Assembly: GCF_001667315.1 (NCBI RefSeq)
Contig: NZ_LZHT01000084.1
Coordinates: forward strand, 183,483 to 247,482
DNA from: Mycobacterium sp. 852002-10029_SCH5224772
GTDB lineage: Bacteria > Actinomycetota > Actinomycetes > Mycobacteriales > Mycobacteriaceae
Length of the DNA: 64,000 bases
Reading direction: 5' to 3'
Shown: positions 1 through 8,789 of the stretch, piece after piece
Layout: each line of letters opens with the position of its first letter
Numbering within the stretch: the first letter of the stretch is position 1
Translations under genes and position numbers: made by a program
Notes under the pieces: generated by a model
The model's database searches: none
What the model saw: the letters and a program-made list of their open reading frames with translations, nothing else
Told to the model about the DNA's origin: nothing

Positions 1-957
1 CCCCGGTCGGTGTTCACCTCCGACGGCGAGGAACACACCCGGTTCCGGCGGATGCTGTCCAAGCCGTTCACCTTCCGGCGTGTGGAGGGTCTGCGCCCGA
101 CGATCCAGCAGATCACCGACGACCACATCTATACGATGCTGGCCGGTCCGCAGCCCGCAGATGTCGTTGCCGCCGTTGCGCTTCCGGTTCCGTCGCTGGT
201 CATCAGCCAGATGCTCGGGGTGCCCTACGAGGACGCCGAGATGTTCCAGCACCACGCCAATGTTGGCCTGGCGCGCTTCGCCGCCGCCGAGGACACCATG
301 AAGGGTGCGATGAGCCTGCACAAGTACCTGGCTCAGCTCGTCGAGGCCAAGATGGAAAATCCGGCGGAGGACGCGGTTTCCGATCTGGCCGAGCGGGTCA
401 AGGCCGGCGAACTCAGCGTCAAGGAAGCCGCACAGCTGGCCACCGGATTGCTGATCGCGGGGCACGAGACGACCGCGAACATGATCGGGCTCGGAGTGCT
501 TGCGCTGCTGGAGAATCCGGACCAGGCCGCCGTAATCCGCGATGCCGAGGACCCGAAGATTCTCGCCAACGCGGTGGAGGAATTGCTGCGCTATCTCAGC
601 ATCATCCAGAACGGACAGCGCCGCGTCGCTCTGGAAGACATTCATATCGGTGGCGAGACCATTCGTGCGAACGACGGCATCATCATCGACCTGGCACCGG
701 CCAACTGGGATGCGCAGGCCTTCGCCGAACCCGATCGCCTTTACCTGCATCGCTCGGGAGCCGATCGCAATGTCGCGTTCGGCTACGGCCGCCACCAGTG
801 CGTGGGCCAGCAACTGGCGCGGGCGGAACTGCAGATCGTGTTCCAGACCCTGCTGCGCCGCATCCCGACCATGACACTGGCCGTGCCGATCGACGAAGTC
901 CCGTTCAAACATGACCGCCTCGCCTACGGCGTCTACGAACTGCCGGTGACCTGGTAG
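1..957 (+). CDS. Cytochrome P450 (5' end outside window)
   Basis: Heme-thiolate monooxygenase, most likely a soluble bacterial P450 that takes electrons from a ferredoxin. The reading frame is open to the first base of the window, so the N-terminus is missing and about 318 residues remain. Visible landmarks are the I-helix oxygen-activation motif AGHETTAN (about nt 457-480), the K-helix ExxR in EELLRYL, and the heme-ligand loop FGYGRHQCVGQQLARAE (about nt 778-828) carrying the axial cysteine. It ends 46 nt before the amidohydrolase at 1004 and probably leads the same transcript. The substrate cannot be read from sequence. Confidence 0.95.
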   Translation, partial: PRSVFTSDGEEHTRFRRMLSKPFTFRRVEGLRPTIQQITDDHIYTMLAGPQPADVVAAVALPVPSLVISQMLGVPYEDAEMFQHHANVGLARFAAAEDTMKGAMSLHKYLAQLVEAKMENPAEDAVSDLAERVKAGELSVKEAAQLATGLLIAGHETTANMIGLGVLALLENPDQAAVIRDAEDPKILANAVEELLRYLSIIQNGQRRVALEDIHIGGETIRANDGIIIDLAPANWDAQAFAEPDRLYLHRSGADRNVAFGYGRHQCVGQQLARAELQIVFQTLLRRIPTMTLAVPIDEVPFKHDRLAYGVYELPVTW

Positions 958-1003
958 CCCAGCCCGCTACTTTTGAACAATTGCCGATCCGAATGGAGGG
1001 TCA

Positions 1004-2173
1004 ATGATGACAACTCGAACAAGCACGCTCTACCCGCCCGGAGGTCACGGCGCTCCGAAGGATCGACGCGGCCACGCCGCGGGCACCGACGTGGGCCTGC
1101 CGGAGGGGACCGTGGTCTTCTCGGCCGACAACCACATTTCACTGGCCGATGACATTTTCTACCAACGCTTCCCGGATGACCTGAAGGACAAGGCGCCTCG
1201 GATCTGGTACGAGGACGGCGCCTACCAGGTCGGTCGCAAGGGGCAGTCGTTCCTGCCGGGTGACTTCAGTGCGGTGCTGATGCAGTACGACGACCTGCCC
1301 GGCGCCGCGAGCACCAACATCGAGGCCCGGATTCAGGAATTGCACGACGACGGGGTCGAGAAGGAACTCGCGTTTCCCAACGCCGTGCTGGCGCTGTTCC
1401 ACTATCCGGACAAGCAACTTCGCGAGCTGACCTTCCGCATCTACAACGAATACATCGCCGAACTGCAGGAGGCTTCGGGCGGTCACTTCTACGGCGCCGG
1501 CCTGATCAACTGGTGGGATCCGCAGGGCACCCGCAAGACTCTGGAAGAGCTGAAGTCTTTGGGGCTCAAGACGTTCCTGCTGCCGCTCAACCCGGGCAAG
1601 GATGACGACGGCAACATCATCGACTACGGCAGCACCGCGATGAGGCCGGTGTGGGACGAGATCGAAGCCGCCGGACTTCCGGTGACCCACCACATTGGCG
1701 AGACCCCACCGAAAACTCCGTGCCAGTTCAACAGCGTGGTGGTGGGCATGATGATCAACATCGATGGCTTCCGCGAGCAGTTCGCCAAGTACCTCTTCAC
1801 CGGAATCCTCGACGATCACCCAGCCCTGCGAATCGGTTGGTTCGAGGGCGGAATCGCCTGGGTTCCTTGGGCTTTGCAGGATGCCGATCACCTGATGGGG
1901 TCGTACCAACACATGTTCAACCGGGCGCTCGAGCACGAACCGCGTTACTACTGGGACACCCACATGAGCGCGTCGTTCATGGTCGACCCCCTGGGTTTGC
2001 AGCTGATCGACCAGATCGGCGTGGACAGGGTCATGTGGTCCAGCGACTATCCGCACAACGAAAGCACGTATGGCTATTCCGAGAAGTCACTGAAAGCCGT
2101 TGTCGACGCCGTGGGTCCGGCGAACGCGGTGAAGATCGTCAGCGGCAACATCACGAAGTTCCTGGGTCTGTAG
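1004..2173 (+). CDS. Amidohydrolase-2 family metal-dependent hydrolase/decarboxylase
   Basis: 389 residues of the amidohydrolase superfamily branch that includes ACMSD and gamma-resorcylate decarboxylase; members hydrolyse or decarboxylate ring-derived acids. Metal-site candidates are present: D-N-H near the N-terminus (SADNHISL), a central histidine (VTHHIGET) and the C-terminal aspartate in SSDYPHNES. GGAGG lies just upstream of two adjacent ATG codons; the first was chosen. The stop overlaps the GTG start of the next gene (TAGTG). It is one of four related amidohydrolases in this window. Substrate unknown. Confidence 0.9.
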   Translation: MMTTRTSTLYPPGGHGAPKDRRGHAAGTDVGLPEGTVVFSADNHISLADDIFYQRFPDDLKDKAPRIWYEDGAYQVGRKGQSFLPGDFSAVLMQYDDLPGAASTNIEARIQELHDDGVEKELAFPNAVLALFHYPDKQLRELTFRIYNEYIAELQEASGGHFYGAGLINWWDPQGTRKTLEELKSLGLKTFLLPLNPGKDDDGNIIDYGSTAMRPVWDEIEAAGLPVTHHIGETPPKTPCQFNSVVVGMMINIDGFREQFAKYLFTGILDDHPALRIGWFEGGIAWVPWALQDADHLMGSYQHMFNRALEHEPRYYWDTHMSASFMVDPLGLQLIDQIGVDRVMWSSDYPHNESTYGYSEKSLKAVVDAVGPANAVKIVSGNITKFLGL

Positions 2174-3417
2174 TGACGACATTCGCGCAACTGGATACCA
2201 ACACCGGTAACGGACTGCTAATCCCCGAAACACCCGACCTGGCCCGCCTGCGCCGCGAGACGGGAGCGCGACTGCGGACGGCAATGGCCGAACGCGGCGT
2301 GGACGCGATGATCCTGCTCGGCAACAACGCTGTCGTCTACGCCACGGGCGCCAGTTGGCCACTCGGCGACGCCGGGCTGTCCTACGTCGAGCGTCCGGTA
2401 GCCGTGGTGCTCGCCGACGACGAGTGGCCGCACCTGTTCCTCCCGTTCCGGGAGGGGGCCTCGCAGGAGGCGGACCTGCCCGCCGACCATCTGCACGGAC
2501 CCGTCTATCTCGAATTCGACGAGGGCGTAGCCAATTTCGCGCGAACGCTCGCCGAGCTGATTCCGGCCAAGGCCGTGGTCGCGGTTGATGAGTTCACGGG
2601 GGCGATGTCGCGTGCCGCGACCGTCTTGTTCCCCAACGGGGCCCCCGTCGACGCCGCGGCGATCGTCAGCGCGGCCAAGTCGGTCAAAACCCCGGATGAA
2701 CTGTCGTGCATGCGCACCGCCATCCGGATCACCGACGAGGCCATGGTGGAAGTCCAGAAGCGGCTGGCCCCCGGCATCCGCCAGATCGATTTGTCGGCAA
2801 GCTTTCTCCGCCGCGCCTTCGAGTTAGGGGCCACGGCGAGCATGCTCGAACCGATCTGGCAGGTGATGCCTCCGAGCAAGGCCGAGGGCGTCTGGACCAC
2901 CCACGGCGATTTGGCGTTGCCGCTGCTGAGCACCGAGCGCGAGTTGGCCGAAGGTGACGTGTTGTGGACCGACGTCAGCATCACCTACCAGGGCTACTGC
3001 TCTGACTTCGGGCGCACCTGGATCGTGGGGCGGGACCCGTCGCCGCGCCAGCAGGCGCAGTTCGACACCTGGTTCGAGATCATGACCGCCGTCCTGGGTG
3101 TCGCCAAGGCCGGCGCCACCGCGGCGGATCTGGGCCGGGCCGCGATCAAGGCCAATGGCGGCACCAAGCCGTGGCTGCCGCACTTCTACCTGGGCCATGG
3201 CATCGGCGTCAACGCGGCCGAAATGCCGATGATCGGAACGGATCTCGGCCAGGAGTTCGACGAGAATTTCGTCCTTCGCTCCGGGATGGTGCTGGTGCTG
3301 GAGCCCGTGGTGTGGGAAGACGGCACCGGCGGTTACCGCAGCGAAGAGGTGCTTGTGATTACCGAGGAAGGCTGGATCCGCTTGACCGACTACCCCTATG
3401 ACCCCTATGGCAACTGA
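2173..3417 (+). CDS. M24-family metallopeptidase (Xaa-Pro dipeptidase-like), intact site
   Basis: 414 residues with a creatinase/prolidase-type N-terminal domain and a C-terminal pita-bread M24 domain. All five expected metal ligands can be seen: Asp in LWTDVSI, Asp in YCSDFGRTW, His in YLGHGIG, Glu in VLEPVVW and Glu in RSEEVLV. The GTG start overlaps the upstream stop; the frame is open further upstream but that stretch is antiparallel to a well-supported gene. The 3' end overlaps the next gene by 20 nt. In M24 families this fold cleaves C-N bonds of peptides or small amides. A role in a catabolic operon is inferred from position. Confidence 0.9.
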   Translation: MTTFAQLDTNTGNGLLIPETPDLARLRRETGARLRTAMAERGVDAMILLGNNAVVYATGASWPLGDAGLSYVERPVAVVLADDEWPHLFLPFREGASQEADLPADHLHGPVYLEFDEGVANFARTLAELIPAKAVVAVDEFTGAMSRAATVLFPNGAPVDAAAIVSAAKSVKTPDELSCMRTAIRITDEAMVEVQKRLAPGIRQIDLSASFLRRAFELGATASMLEPIWQVMPPSKAEGVWTTHGDLALPLLSTERELAEGDVLWTDVSITYQGYCSDFGRTWIVGRDPSPRQQAQFDTWFEIMTAVLGVAKAGATAADLGRAAIKANGGTKPWLPHFYLGHGIGVNAAEMPMIGTDLGQEFDENFVLRSGMVLVLEPVVWEDGTGGYRSEEVLVITEEGWIRLTDYPYDPYGN

Positions 3418-4534
3418 AGTTCTGCCCGACGAGCGCACACTGCGCTCGGGGCGTCGCCAGCGGGCGCTCGACCAGATGGCGGCGCACGATCTCGATGTGC
3501 TGGTGCTCGGCCGGCAAGCCAACGTCCGGTACGTCACCGGCGCGCCGCAGCTGTGGGTCGCCGGCACCCGGCCATTCGGTCCGACCTGTGTGGTGGTGCG
3601 GGAGACCGGCGCCGTGCACCTCCTCAGCACGTGGGACGAGGGCGTGCCCGACGACATCCCCCACGAGAACCTCTACGGCATCTCGTGGAATCCGATGAAC
3701 ACCATGTCGGCGCTGCAGCGTATCGACGGCGCGGCCGGTGCCCGGCGAGTCGGAACCGACGCGCTGTCACCGGTTTTCGCGCAACTGCTGCCGACCGCGT
3801 TCCCCAACGCGCAGCTGGTCGACGGGGAGCTTGCCATGCGGGCCGCCCGCCGCATCAAGACGGCCGAGGAGATCGCCGCACTGCGGGAATCCATCGCGGT
3901 GGCCGAGTCGGCCCTGTCGGCCGCGGTATCGGAATTGCGGCCAGGGGTGAGTGAGCAGGCGCTGGCCGGTGTCGTGCTGGAGGCGTCCGCGGCCGGTGGG
4001 GTGAGCACCCCGTCGAATCAGGATGTGGCATGGGTGACCTCGCGCACGCACCCGTGGCGGCGCGCCGACGGTGACGGCCGCATCCAGGACGGCGATCTGG
4101 TGGCGTTCTCCGCCGGCGTCCTGGCCGGCGGCTACGTCGGCGAAGTGGGACGGACGTGGCCGGCCGGCAAGAAGCAGGTGCCCGACGGCGCAGCGGCCCT
4201 GTACCGGCGCTGGGACAGCCTGTGGGGCAGGCTGATCGACGCCTGCCGCCCCGGTGCGGGAGCGGCCGACCTGATGACCGCCTACCAGGCCGCGGGGGAG
4301 CCGGACCCACCGATGCCGGTGGCCCGCGGACTGGGCATGGGGTTCGACCCACCCGTCGTCTCCAAGCATCTGCCCGCCACCGCGGCCGCCGAACGCTTGG
4401 ACCCGGGGATGGTGCTCGCCGTGACGGGTTATGTGTGGCAAGAGGGAGTCGGCGCGGTATTCGGGCGAGAAGCGGTCCTGATCACCGCCGACGGCCCGGA
4501 AGTACTTACCGTGAGCCCGTTCTGGCGGCCCTAG
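3398..4534 (+). CDS. M24-fold protein with degenerate metal site
   Basis: 378 residues (369 if ATG 3407 is used), related to the preceding protein along its length. The metal ligands are largely gone: the Asp pair region reads LVAFSAGVLAGGYVGEVGR, the GHG histidine region reads ARGLGMGFDP, and the LEPV glutamate region reads LAVTGYVW. Only the final Glu in FGREAVLI is kept. By family knowledge it is unlikely to be a di-metal peptidase. It may be a pseudo-enzyme partner of the neighbour, or have creatinase-like metal-independent chemistry. It overlaps the neighbour by 20 nt, which supports co-expression. Confidence 0.85.
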   Translation: MTPMATEVLPDERTLRSGRRQRALDQMAAHDLDVLVLGRQANVRYVTGAPQLWVAGTRPFGPTCVVVRETGAVHLLSTWDEGVPDDIPHENLYGISWNPMNTMSALQRIDGAAGARRVGTDALSPVFAQLLPTAFPNAQLVDGELAMRAARRIKTAEEIAALRESIAVAESALSAAVSELRPGVSEQALAGVVLEASAAGGVSTPSNQDVAWVTSRTHPWRRADGDGRIQDGDLVAFSAGVLAGGYVGEVGRTWPAGKKQVPDGAAALYRRWDSLWGRLIDACRPGAGAADLMTAYQAAGEPDPPMPVARGLGMGFDPPVVSKHLPATAAAERLDPGMVLAVTGYVWQEGVGAVFGREAVLITADGPEVLTVSPFWRP

Positions 4535-4536
4535 CC

Positions 4537-5544
4537 ATGCCCGACCCCGCGGAGCCACCGGCCGAAGAGATCATCCGGTACGACAAAGACGCCACGACGC
4601 GGATCGCCACGATCACGTTCGACCGGCCGGACTACCTAAACGCGCCGACGATCGCCGCGCGCCTGCGCTATGCAGAGTTGTTGCACCGGGCCGGCATTGA
4701 CGACGACGTCAAGGTCCTGGTGGTCCGCGGCGCCGGTGACGACCTCGGTTCGGGTGCGGACCTGGTCGAGGTGATGCGGGTCCGTGACGCGGCCGACCAA
4801 GGCCCACGGCTCGCTGAATACCGGATCGGCGCCGAGGAAGTCAGGCACCCGCCGGAAGGGTCTTTTCGCAACGGCGCCACCCTCGGTCAGTGGTATGCCA
4901 ATCCGAACTCCGGCATCCGCGGCCTGCAGGACTTCAAGAAGATCAGCATCCTCGAAGCCAAGGGCTACTGCTACGGCTGGCATTTTTACCAGGCCGCCGA
5001 TGCGGACCTGGTGATCTCCAGCGACGACGCGCTGTTCGGGCATCCTTCGTTCCGGTATTACGGCTGGGGTCCCCGCATGTGGTGGTGGGCGCAGACCATG
5101 GGGATCCGCAAGTTCCAGGAAATGGTTTTCACCGGACGGGCTTTCACCGCCGCCGAGATGTACGACTGCAACTTCCTCAACAGCGTGGTGCCCAGGGATC
5201 AACTCGAGGCGGAAGTCGAGAAGTACGCCCTGGCCTGCGCCCGCAACCGCCCCACCGACACCGTGTTCATGCAGAAGGTCTTCTTCGAGATCATGAAGCA
5301 ATTTCAGGGCGAGTATCTGGGCAGCATGCTCAGCGGCGTCTTCGAGTCGATGGGCGGCATGGTTCGCCCGGATGTCGGTGACGAACTGACGCTCGCCGGC
5401 GCCATGCACCAAGGTCTCGGCGACGCGGTCAAGGACAACGACGGCAAGTTCCCCGCCGACTGGCGCCTGAGCAAGAAAGCACGCAAGAACGCGCACAAGA
5501 AGGCGGCCACCGGCAAGGGCGCCAAAGCGAAGAGAAAGAACTAG
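4537..5544 (+). CDS. Crotonase (enoyl-CoA hydratase/isomerase) family protein
   Basis: 335 residues with a crotonase fold: N-terminal ITFDRPDYLNAP, the oxyanion-loop region around RGAGDDLGSGADL, and a core near GYCYGWHFYQAADADLV. ATG 4537 was chosen because it lies 2 nt after the previous stop and begins the conserved region. The two glutamates normally used for hydration appear absent by eye (Tyr/Gln and Ser occupy GWHFYQAAD and GHPSFRYYG), so it may do another crotonase reaction. The C-terminus is a Lys/Ala-rich basic tail of about 25 residues. Its stop overlaps the next GTG. Confidence 0.85.
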   Translation: MPDPAEPPAEEIIRYDKDATTRIATITFDRPDYLNAPTIAARLRYAELLHRAGIDDDVKVLVVRGAGDDLGSGADLVEVMRVRDAADQGPRLAEYRIGAEEVRHPPEGSFRNGATLGQWYANPNSGIRGLQDFKKISILEAKGYCYGWHFYQAADADLVISSDDALFGHPSFRYYGWGPRMWWWAQTMGIRKFQEMVFTGRAFTAAEMYDCNFLNSVVPRDQLEAEVEKYALACARNRPTDTVFMQKVFFEIMKQFQGEYLGSMLSGVFESMGGMVRPDVGDELTLAGAMHQGLGDAVKDNDGKFPADWRLSKKARKNAHKKAATGKGAKAKRKN

Positions 5545-7973
5545 TGACGCAGCACCGGGTCGAACCGCCACTGGCCGGCTACACGGTGATCGATCTGTCC
5601 ACCGGGATCGCGGGCGCCTACTGCACCAAGTTACTCGCCGACGGTGGCGCCGACATCGTGAAAGTCGAACCACCAGAAGGCGATCCGCTGCGAACCTGGT
5701 CGGCCTCGGGCGCGTCGATCCCGGCCGGCGATGACGGCGCGTTGTTCAGCTTCCTGGCCGGCGGCAAGCACAGCGTCGTCGCCGATCTCGCCGGCGACGA
5801 CGACGGCGAGCTGGTGAACCGGCTGCTGGCCGCCGCGGATGCGGTGGTCTGGTCCGCCGGTTCGACAGTGGCCGAACACCCGGACTTCACGCCGCGTGCC
5901 ATCCATCGGCGGCATCCGCACCTGACCGTCACGACGATCACGGCGTTCGGGCTGGAAGGCCCTTGGCGCGACCGCGCCGCGACCGAGTTCACGCTGCAGG
6001 CATGGTCGGGAGGAATCGTCGGGCTCGGCCGCGGCGAGCAGGAGCGTCCGCCCGTCTTTGTCGGCGGCCAGGTCGGCGAGTACCTGGCCGGAGCCTATGC
6101 GAGCGCGGCCACCCTGGCGTCGCGATGGCGCCGAATCGACGGCGGGGCAGGAGAACTGCTGGACCTCTCGATGCTCGAGACCCAGATCCTGTGCCTCACG
6201 TATTACCCGGTGTCCTACTTCGAGGTGCTCGGGCGGCCGTGGCGCGACATCCGGCGACCGACGGTGCCGGGCGTGGCTCAGGCGAAAGACGGACTGGTGG
6301 ACCTCGGCTGCGGAACCGCGCAGCAGTGGTTCGACCTGTGCGCGATGGTGGGCCACCCGGAATGGATCGACGAGGAATCGCCGCTGTCGATCACAGAGCT
6401 GGCCAACGTCTACGCCGACGACATCTTCGCCTGGCTGGCCGCCACCCCGGTCGACGAAATCCGGGAACTGGCCATGGCGTTCCGTATCCCGAACGCACCC
6501 GTCGGCAACGGGGCGAACGTCACCACGTTCGATCAGTTCGTGGAACGCGGTTCGTTCGTCCGCAATCCCCGCGACGGCTTCCAGCAGCCGGGTCACCCCT
6601 ACCGGATGCGGCCGGCCCAGTTGCGCCAGCCGCATCCGGCGCCGCGGCTGGGCGAGCACACCGAGCGATATCGCACCGCAGCTTACCCCGGCCGGCCGGC
6701 ACCGACCGGTGTGGCGAAGCCACTGCCGCTCACCGGCATTCGGGTGCTTGACATGACGACGTTCTGGGCGGGACCCTGCGCCACCCACTTTCTGGCCATG
6801 CTCGGTGCCGAGGTCATTCATGTCGAATCCACCCGCCGCCCGGATGGCACGCGGCTGATCGCCGGCGTGCCGGTCACCGAGGACCAGTGGTGGGAGAAGT
6901 CACCCATCTTCGAAGCGCTGAACACCAACAAGAAGGGCCTGACGCTGGACCTGCAGAGCCCGCGCGGCAGGGACTTGTTGCGGCGCCTGATCGCCACGTG
7001 CGACGTGATCGTGGAAAACTTCACCCCACGGGTGCTGGACCAGATCGGGCTGGACTTCGCGGCCGTTCAATCGATCCGCCCGGACGTGGTGATGGTGCGG
7101 ATGCCCGGATTCGGCCTGGACGGGCCATGGCGCGACAACCCGGCCTTCGCCTACGCCATCGAAGCCGCGTCCGGCGTCAGCTGGCTCACCGGCTACCCGG
7201 ACCGCACACCGTATGACCCGTATTCGATCGGTGACCCCAATGCCGGTGTGCATGCGGCCAACGCGTTGCTGCTGGCGCTGGAGCATCGCCGCCGCACCGG
7301 CGAGGGTGTGTTCGTCGAAGCGGCGATGGTCGATGCGGCGCTGAGCATCTCCGCCGAGCAGGTCATCGAGTACTCGGCGTACGGGGCGTTGCTGGAGCGC
7401 GCCGGCAACCGCGGCCCGACGGCGGCACCACAGAACCTCTACCTCAGCGCGGATACCGACGAATTCGGCCGGCTCGACAGCTGGGTCGCCATCGCAGTGG
7501 CCACCGACGATCAGTGGGGGAAGCTCTGCCGCGCAATCGGATCGCCCTCCTGGGCAACCGGTTCCGAGCTTGTGACTCAGGCAGGCCGGCGCGAGCACCA
7601 CGATGTGATCGACGAACAACTCGCGGCGTGGTGCGAGAGCCGCACCCGCGACGAAATCGTCACAACCCTCTGGGACGCCGGGGTGCCGGTGGCCAAGGTC
7701 ATGCAGCCGCATCGGCAAACAGAGCTCGAGCAGTTGGCGTTTCGCGGCTTCTTCGAGGAAGTCGACCACCCGGTGAACGGCCCGGCTAGGCTCAGCACCG
7801 TGCCGATGAGATGCTCAGCCGGGCCCAGCAAGTTCCACACCGAGCATGCGCCGCTGCTGGGGCAGCACAACCACCAACTGCTGACCGAACTTGGCTTGTC
7901 CGACGCCGAGATTGCCGGCCTGGCAGCCGACGGCGTTATCGGCAGCGCGCCGGCGATGCATCCGGCGGGCTGA
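5544..7973 (+). CDS. Tandem-domain CaiB/BaiF (family III) CoA transferase
   Basis: 809 residues, about twice the usual 400, made of two fused family III CoA-transferase domains (about 1-385 and 390-809). Both begin with a typical GY/GIRV-ID/LD opening (YTVIDLSTGIAG; IRVLDMTTFWAG). Domain 2 keeps the catalytic aspartate motif SIGDPNAGVHA; the matching place in domain 1 reads GGQVGEYLAGAYA, with Glu instead of Asp. Family III enzymes move CoA between carboxylic acids through an aspartyl-CoA anhydride. The GTG start overlaps the upstream stop (TAGTG). It probably activates an acid for beta-oxidation by neighbouring enzymes. Confidence 0.9.
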   Translation: MTQHRVEPPLAGYTVIDLSTGIAGAYCTKLLADGGADIVKVEPPEGDPLRTWSASGASIPAGDDGALFSFLAGGKHSVVADLAGDDDGELVNRLLAAADAVVWSAGSTVAEHPDFTPRAIHRRHPHLTVTTITAFGLEGPWRDRAATEFTLQAWSGGIVGLGRGEQERPPVFVGGQVGEYLAGAYASAATLASRWRRIDGGAGELLDLSMLETQILCLTYYPVSYFEVLGRPWRDIRRPTVPGVAQAKDGLVDLGCGTAQQWFDLCAMVGHPEWIDEESPLSITELANVYADDIFAWLAATPVDEIRELAMAFRIPNAPVGNGANVTTFDQFVERGSFVRNPRDGFQQPGHPYRMRPAQLRQPHPAPRLGEHTERYRTAAYPGRPAPTGVAKPLPLTGIRVLDMTTFWAGPCATHFLAMLGAEVIHVESTRRPDGTRLIAGVPVTEDQWWEKSPIFEALNTNKKGLTLDLQSPRGRDLLRRLIATCDVIVENFTPRVLDQIGLDFAAVQSIRPDVVMVRMPGFGLDGPWRDNPAFAYAIEAASGVSWLTGYPDRTPYDPYSIGDPNAGVHAANALLLALEHRRRTGEGVFVEAAMVDAALSISAEQVIEYSAYGALLERAGNRGPTAAPQNLYLSADTDEFGRLDSWVAIAVATDDQWGKLCRAIGSPSWATGSELVTQAGRREHHDVIDEQLAAWCESRTRDEIVTTLWDAGVPVAKVMQPHRQTELEQLAFRGFFEEVDHPVNGPARLSTVPMRCSAGPSKFHTEHAPLLGQHNHQLLTELGLSDAEIAGLAADGVIGSAPAMHPAG

Positions 7974-7979
7974 TCGACG

Positions 7980-8789
7980 ATGGCGATCGACCCCTCGAAC
8001 ATCCTGCTGACCGGCCGCGTCGCAGTGGTCACCGGCGGGGGCGCGGGCATCGGCCGCGGCATCGCGGCCGGCATGGCCGCATTCGGCGCCAAGGTGGCGA
8101 TCTGGGAGCGCGACCCGCAAACCTGCGCGCAGGCAGCCGAATCCCTTGGCGGCCTGGGGATCGTCACCGATGTCCGGGATAGCGGCCAGGTGGATGCCGC
8201 GCTGGAGCGCACCACCGCCGAACTGGGCACACCGACGATCCTGGTGAACAACGCCGGCGGCGTGTTCTTCTCGCCGCTGCTGGAAACCAGTGAGAACGGG
8301 TGGGATGCGCTCTACCGCGCCAACCTGCGCCACGTGCTGCTCTGCAGCCAGCGGGTCGCCCGAAAGATGGTGTCGGAGGGCCTGTCCGGCAGCATCATCT
8401 CGCTGACCTCGATCGAAGGTGTGCGAGCGGCGCCGGGCTATGCCGCCTACGCGGCCGCCAAAGCCGGTGTCATCAACTACACCAAGACCGCGGCGCTCGA
8501 ATTGGCGCCCCACGGGATCCGGGTCAACGCGATAGCCCCGGACATCACACTCACCGAAGGGCTCGCGCAGCTCGGCGGCGAGGCCGCGACGAGCGCAATG
8601 CGCGACATGGTGCCGTTGGGGCGCCCCGGCCATGTCGACGAAATCGCCAGTGCCGCGGTCTTTCTGGCCTCGGACATGGCTGCCTATCTGACCGGTCAGA
8701 CGATGCACATCGACGGCGGTACCCAGGCCGCCAGCGGCTGGTATCACGACCCGCAGACCGGTGACTACCGGCTGGGCCCAACGCGCTAG
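7980..8789 (+). CDS. SDR family NAD(P)-dependent oxidoreductase
   Basis: 269 residues with a classical short-chain dehydrogenase/reductase layout: cofactor motif VVTGGGAGIGRGIA, NNAGG, catalytic Ser in ISLTSIEGV, YxxxK in GYAAYAAAKAG, and a C-terminal MHIDGGTQA. It lies 6 nt after the CoA transferase and is the last gene of the rightward operon. The next gene is convergent and begins at the following base, leaving no room for a spacer. It probably oxidises a hydroxyl group made during substrate breakdown; substrate unknown. Confidence 0.92.
   Translation: MAIDPSNILLTGRVAVVTGGGAGIGRGIAAGMAAFGAKVAIWERDPQTCAQAAESLGGLGIVTDVRDSGQVDAALERTTAELGTPTILVNNAGGVFFSPLLETSENGWDALYRANLRHVLLCSQRVARKMVSEGLSGSIISLTSIEGVRAAPGYAAYAAAKAGVINYTKTAALELAPHGIRVNAIAPDITLTEGLAQLGGEAATSAMRDMVPLGRPGHVDEIASAAVFLASDMAAYLTGQTMHIDGGTQAASGWYHDPQTGDYRLGPTR

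Noticed and set aside
1651..2172. N-terminal extension of the M24 peptidase
   Set aside because: This part overlaps the amidohydrolase in another frame and lacks similarity; GTG 2173 with a stop-start overlap is the better start.
5631..6821. 396-codon open frame on the minus strand
   Set aside because: Antisense to the first CoA-transferase domain; composition typical of a shadow frame.
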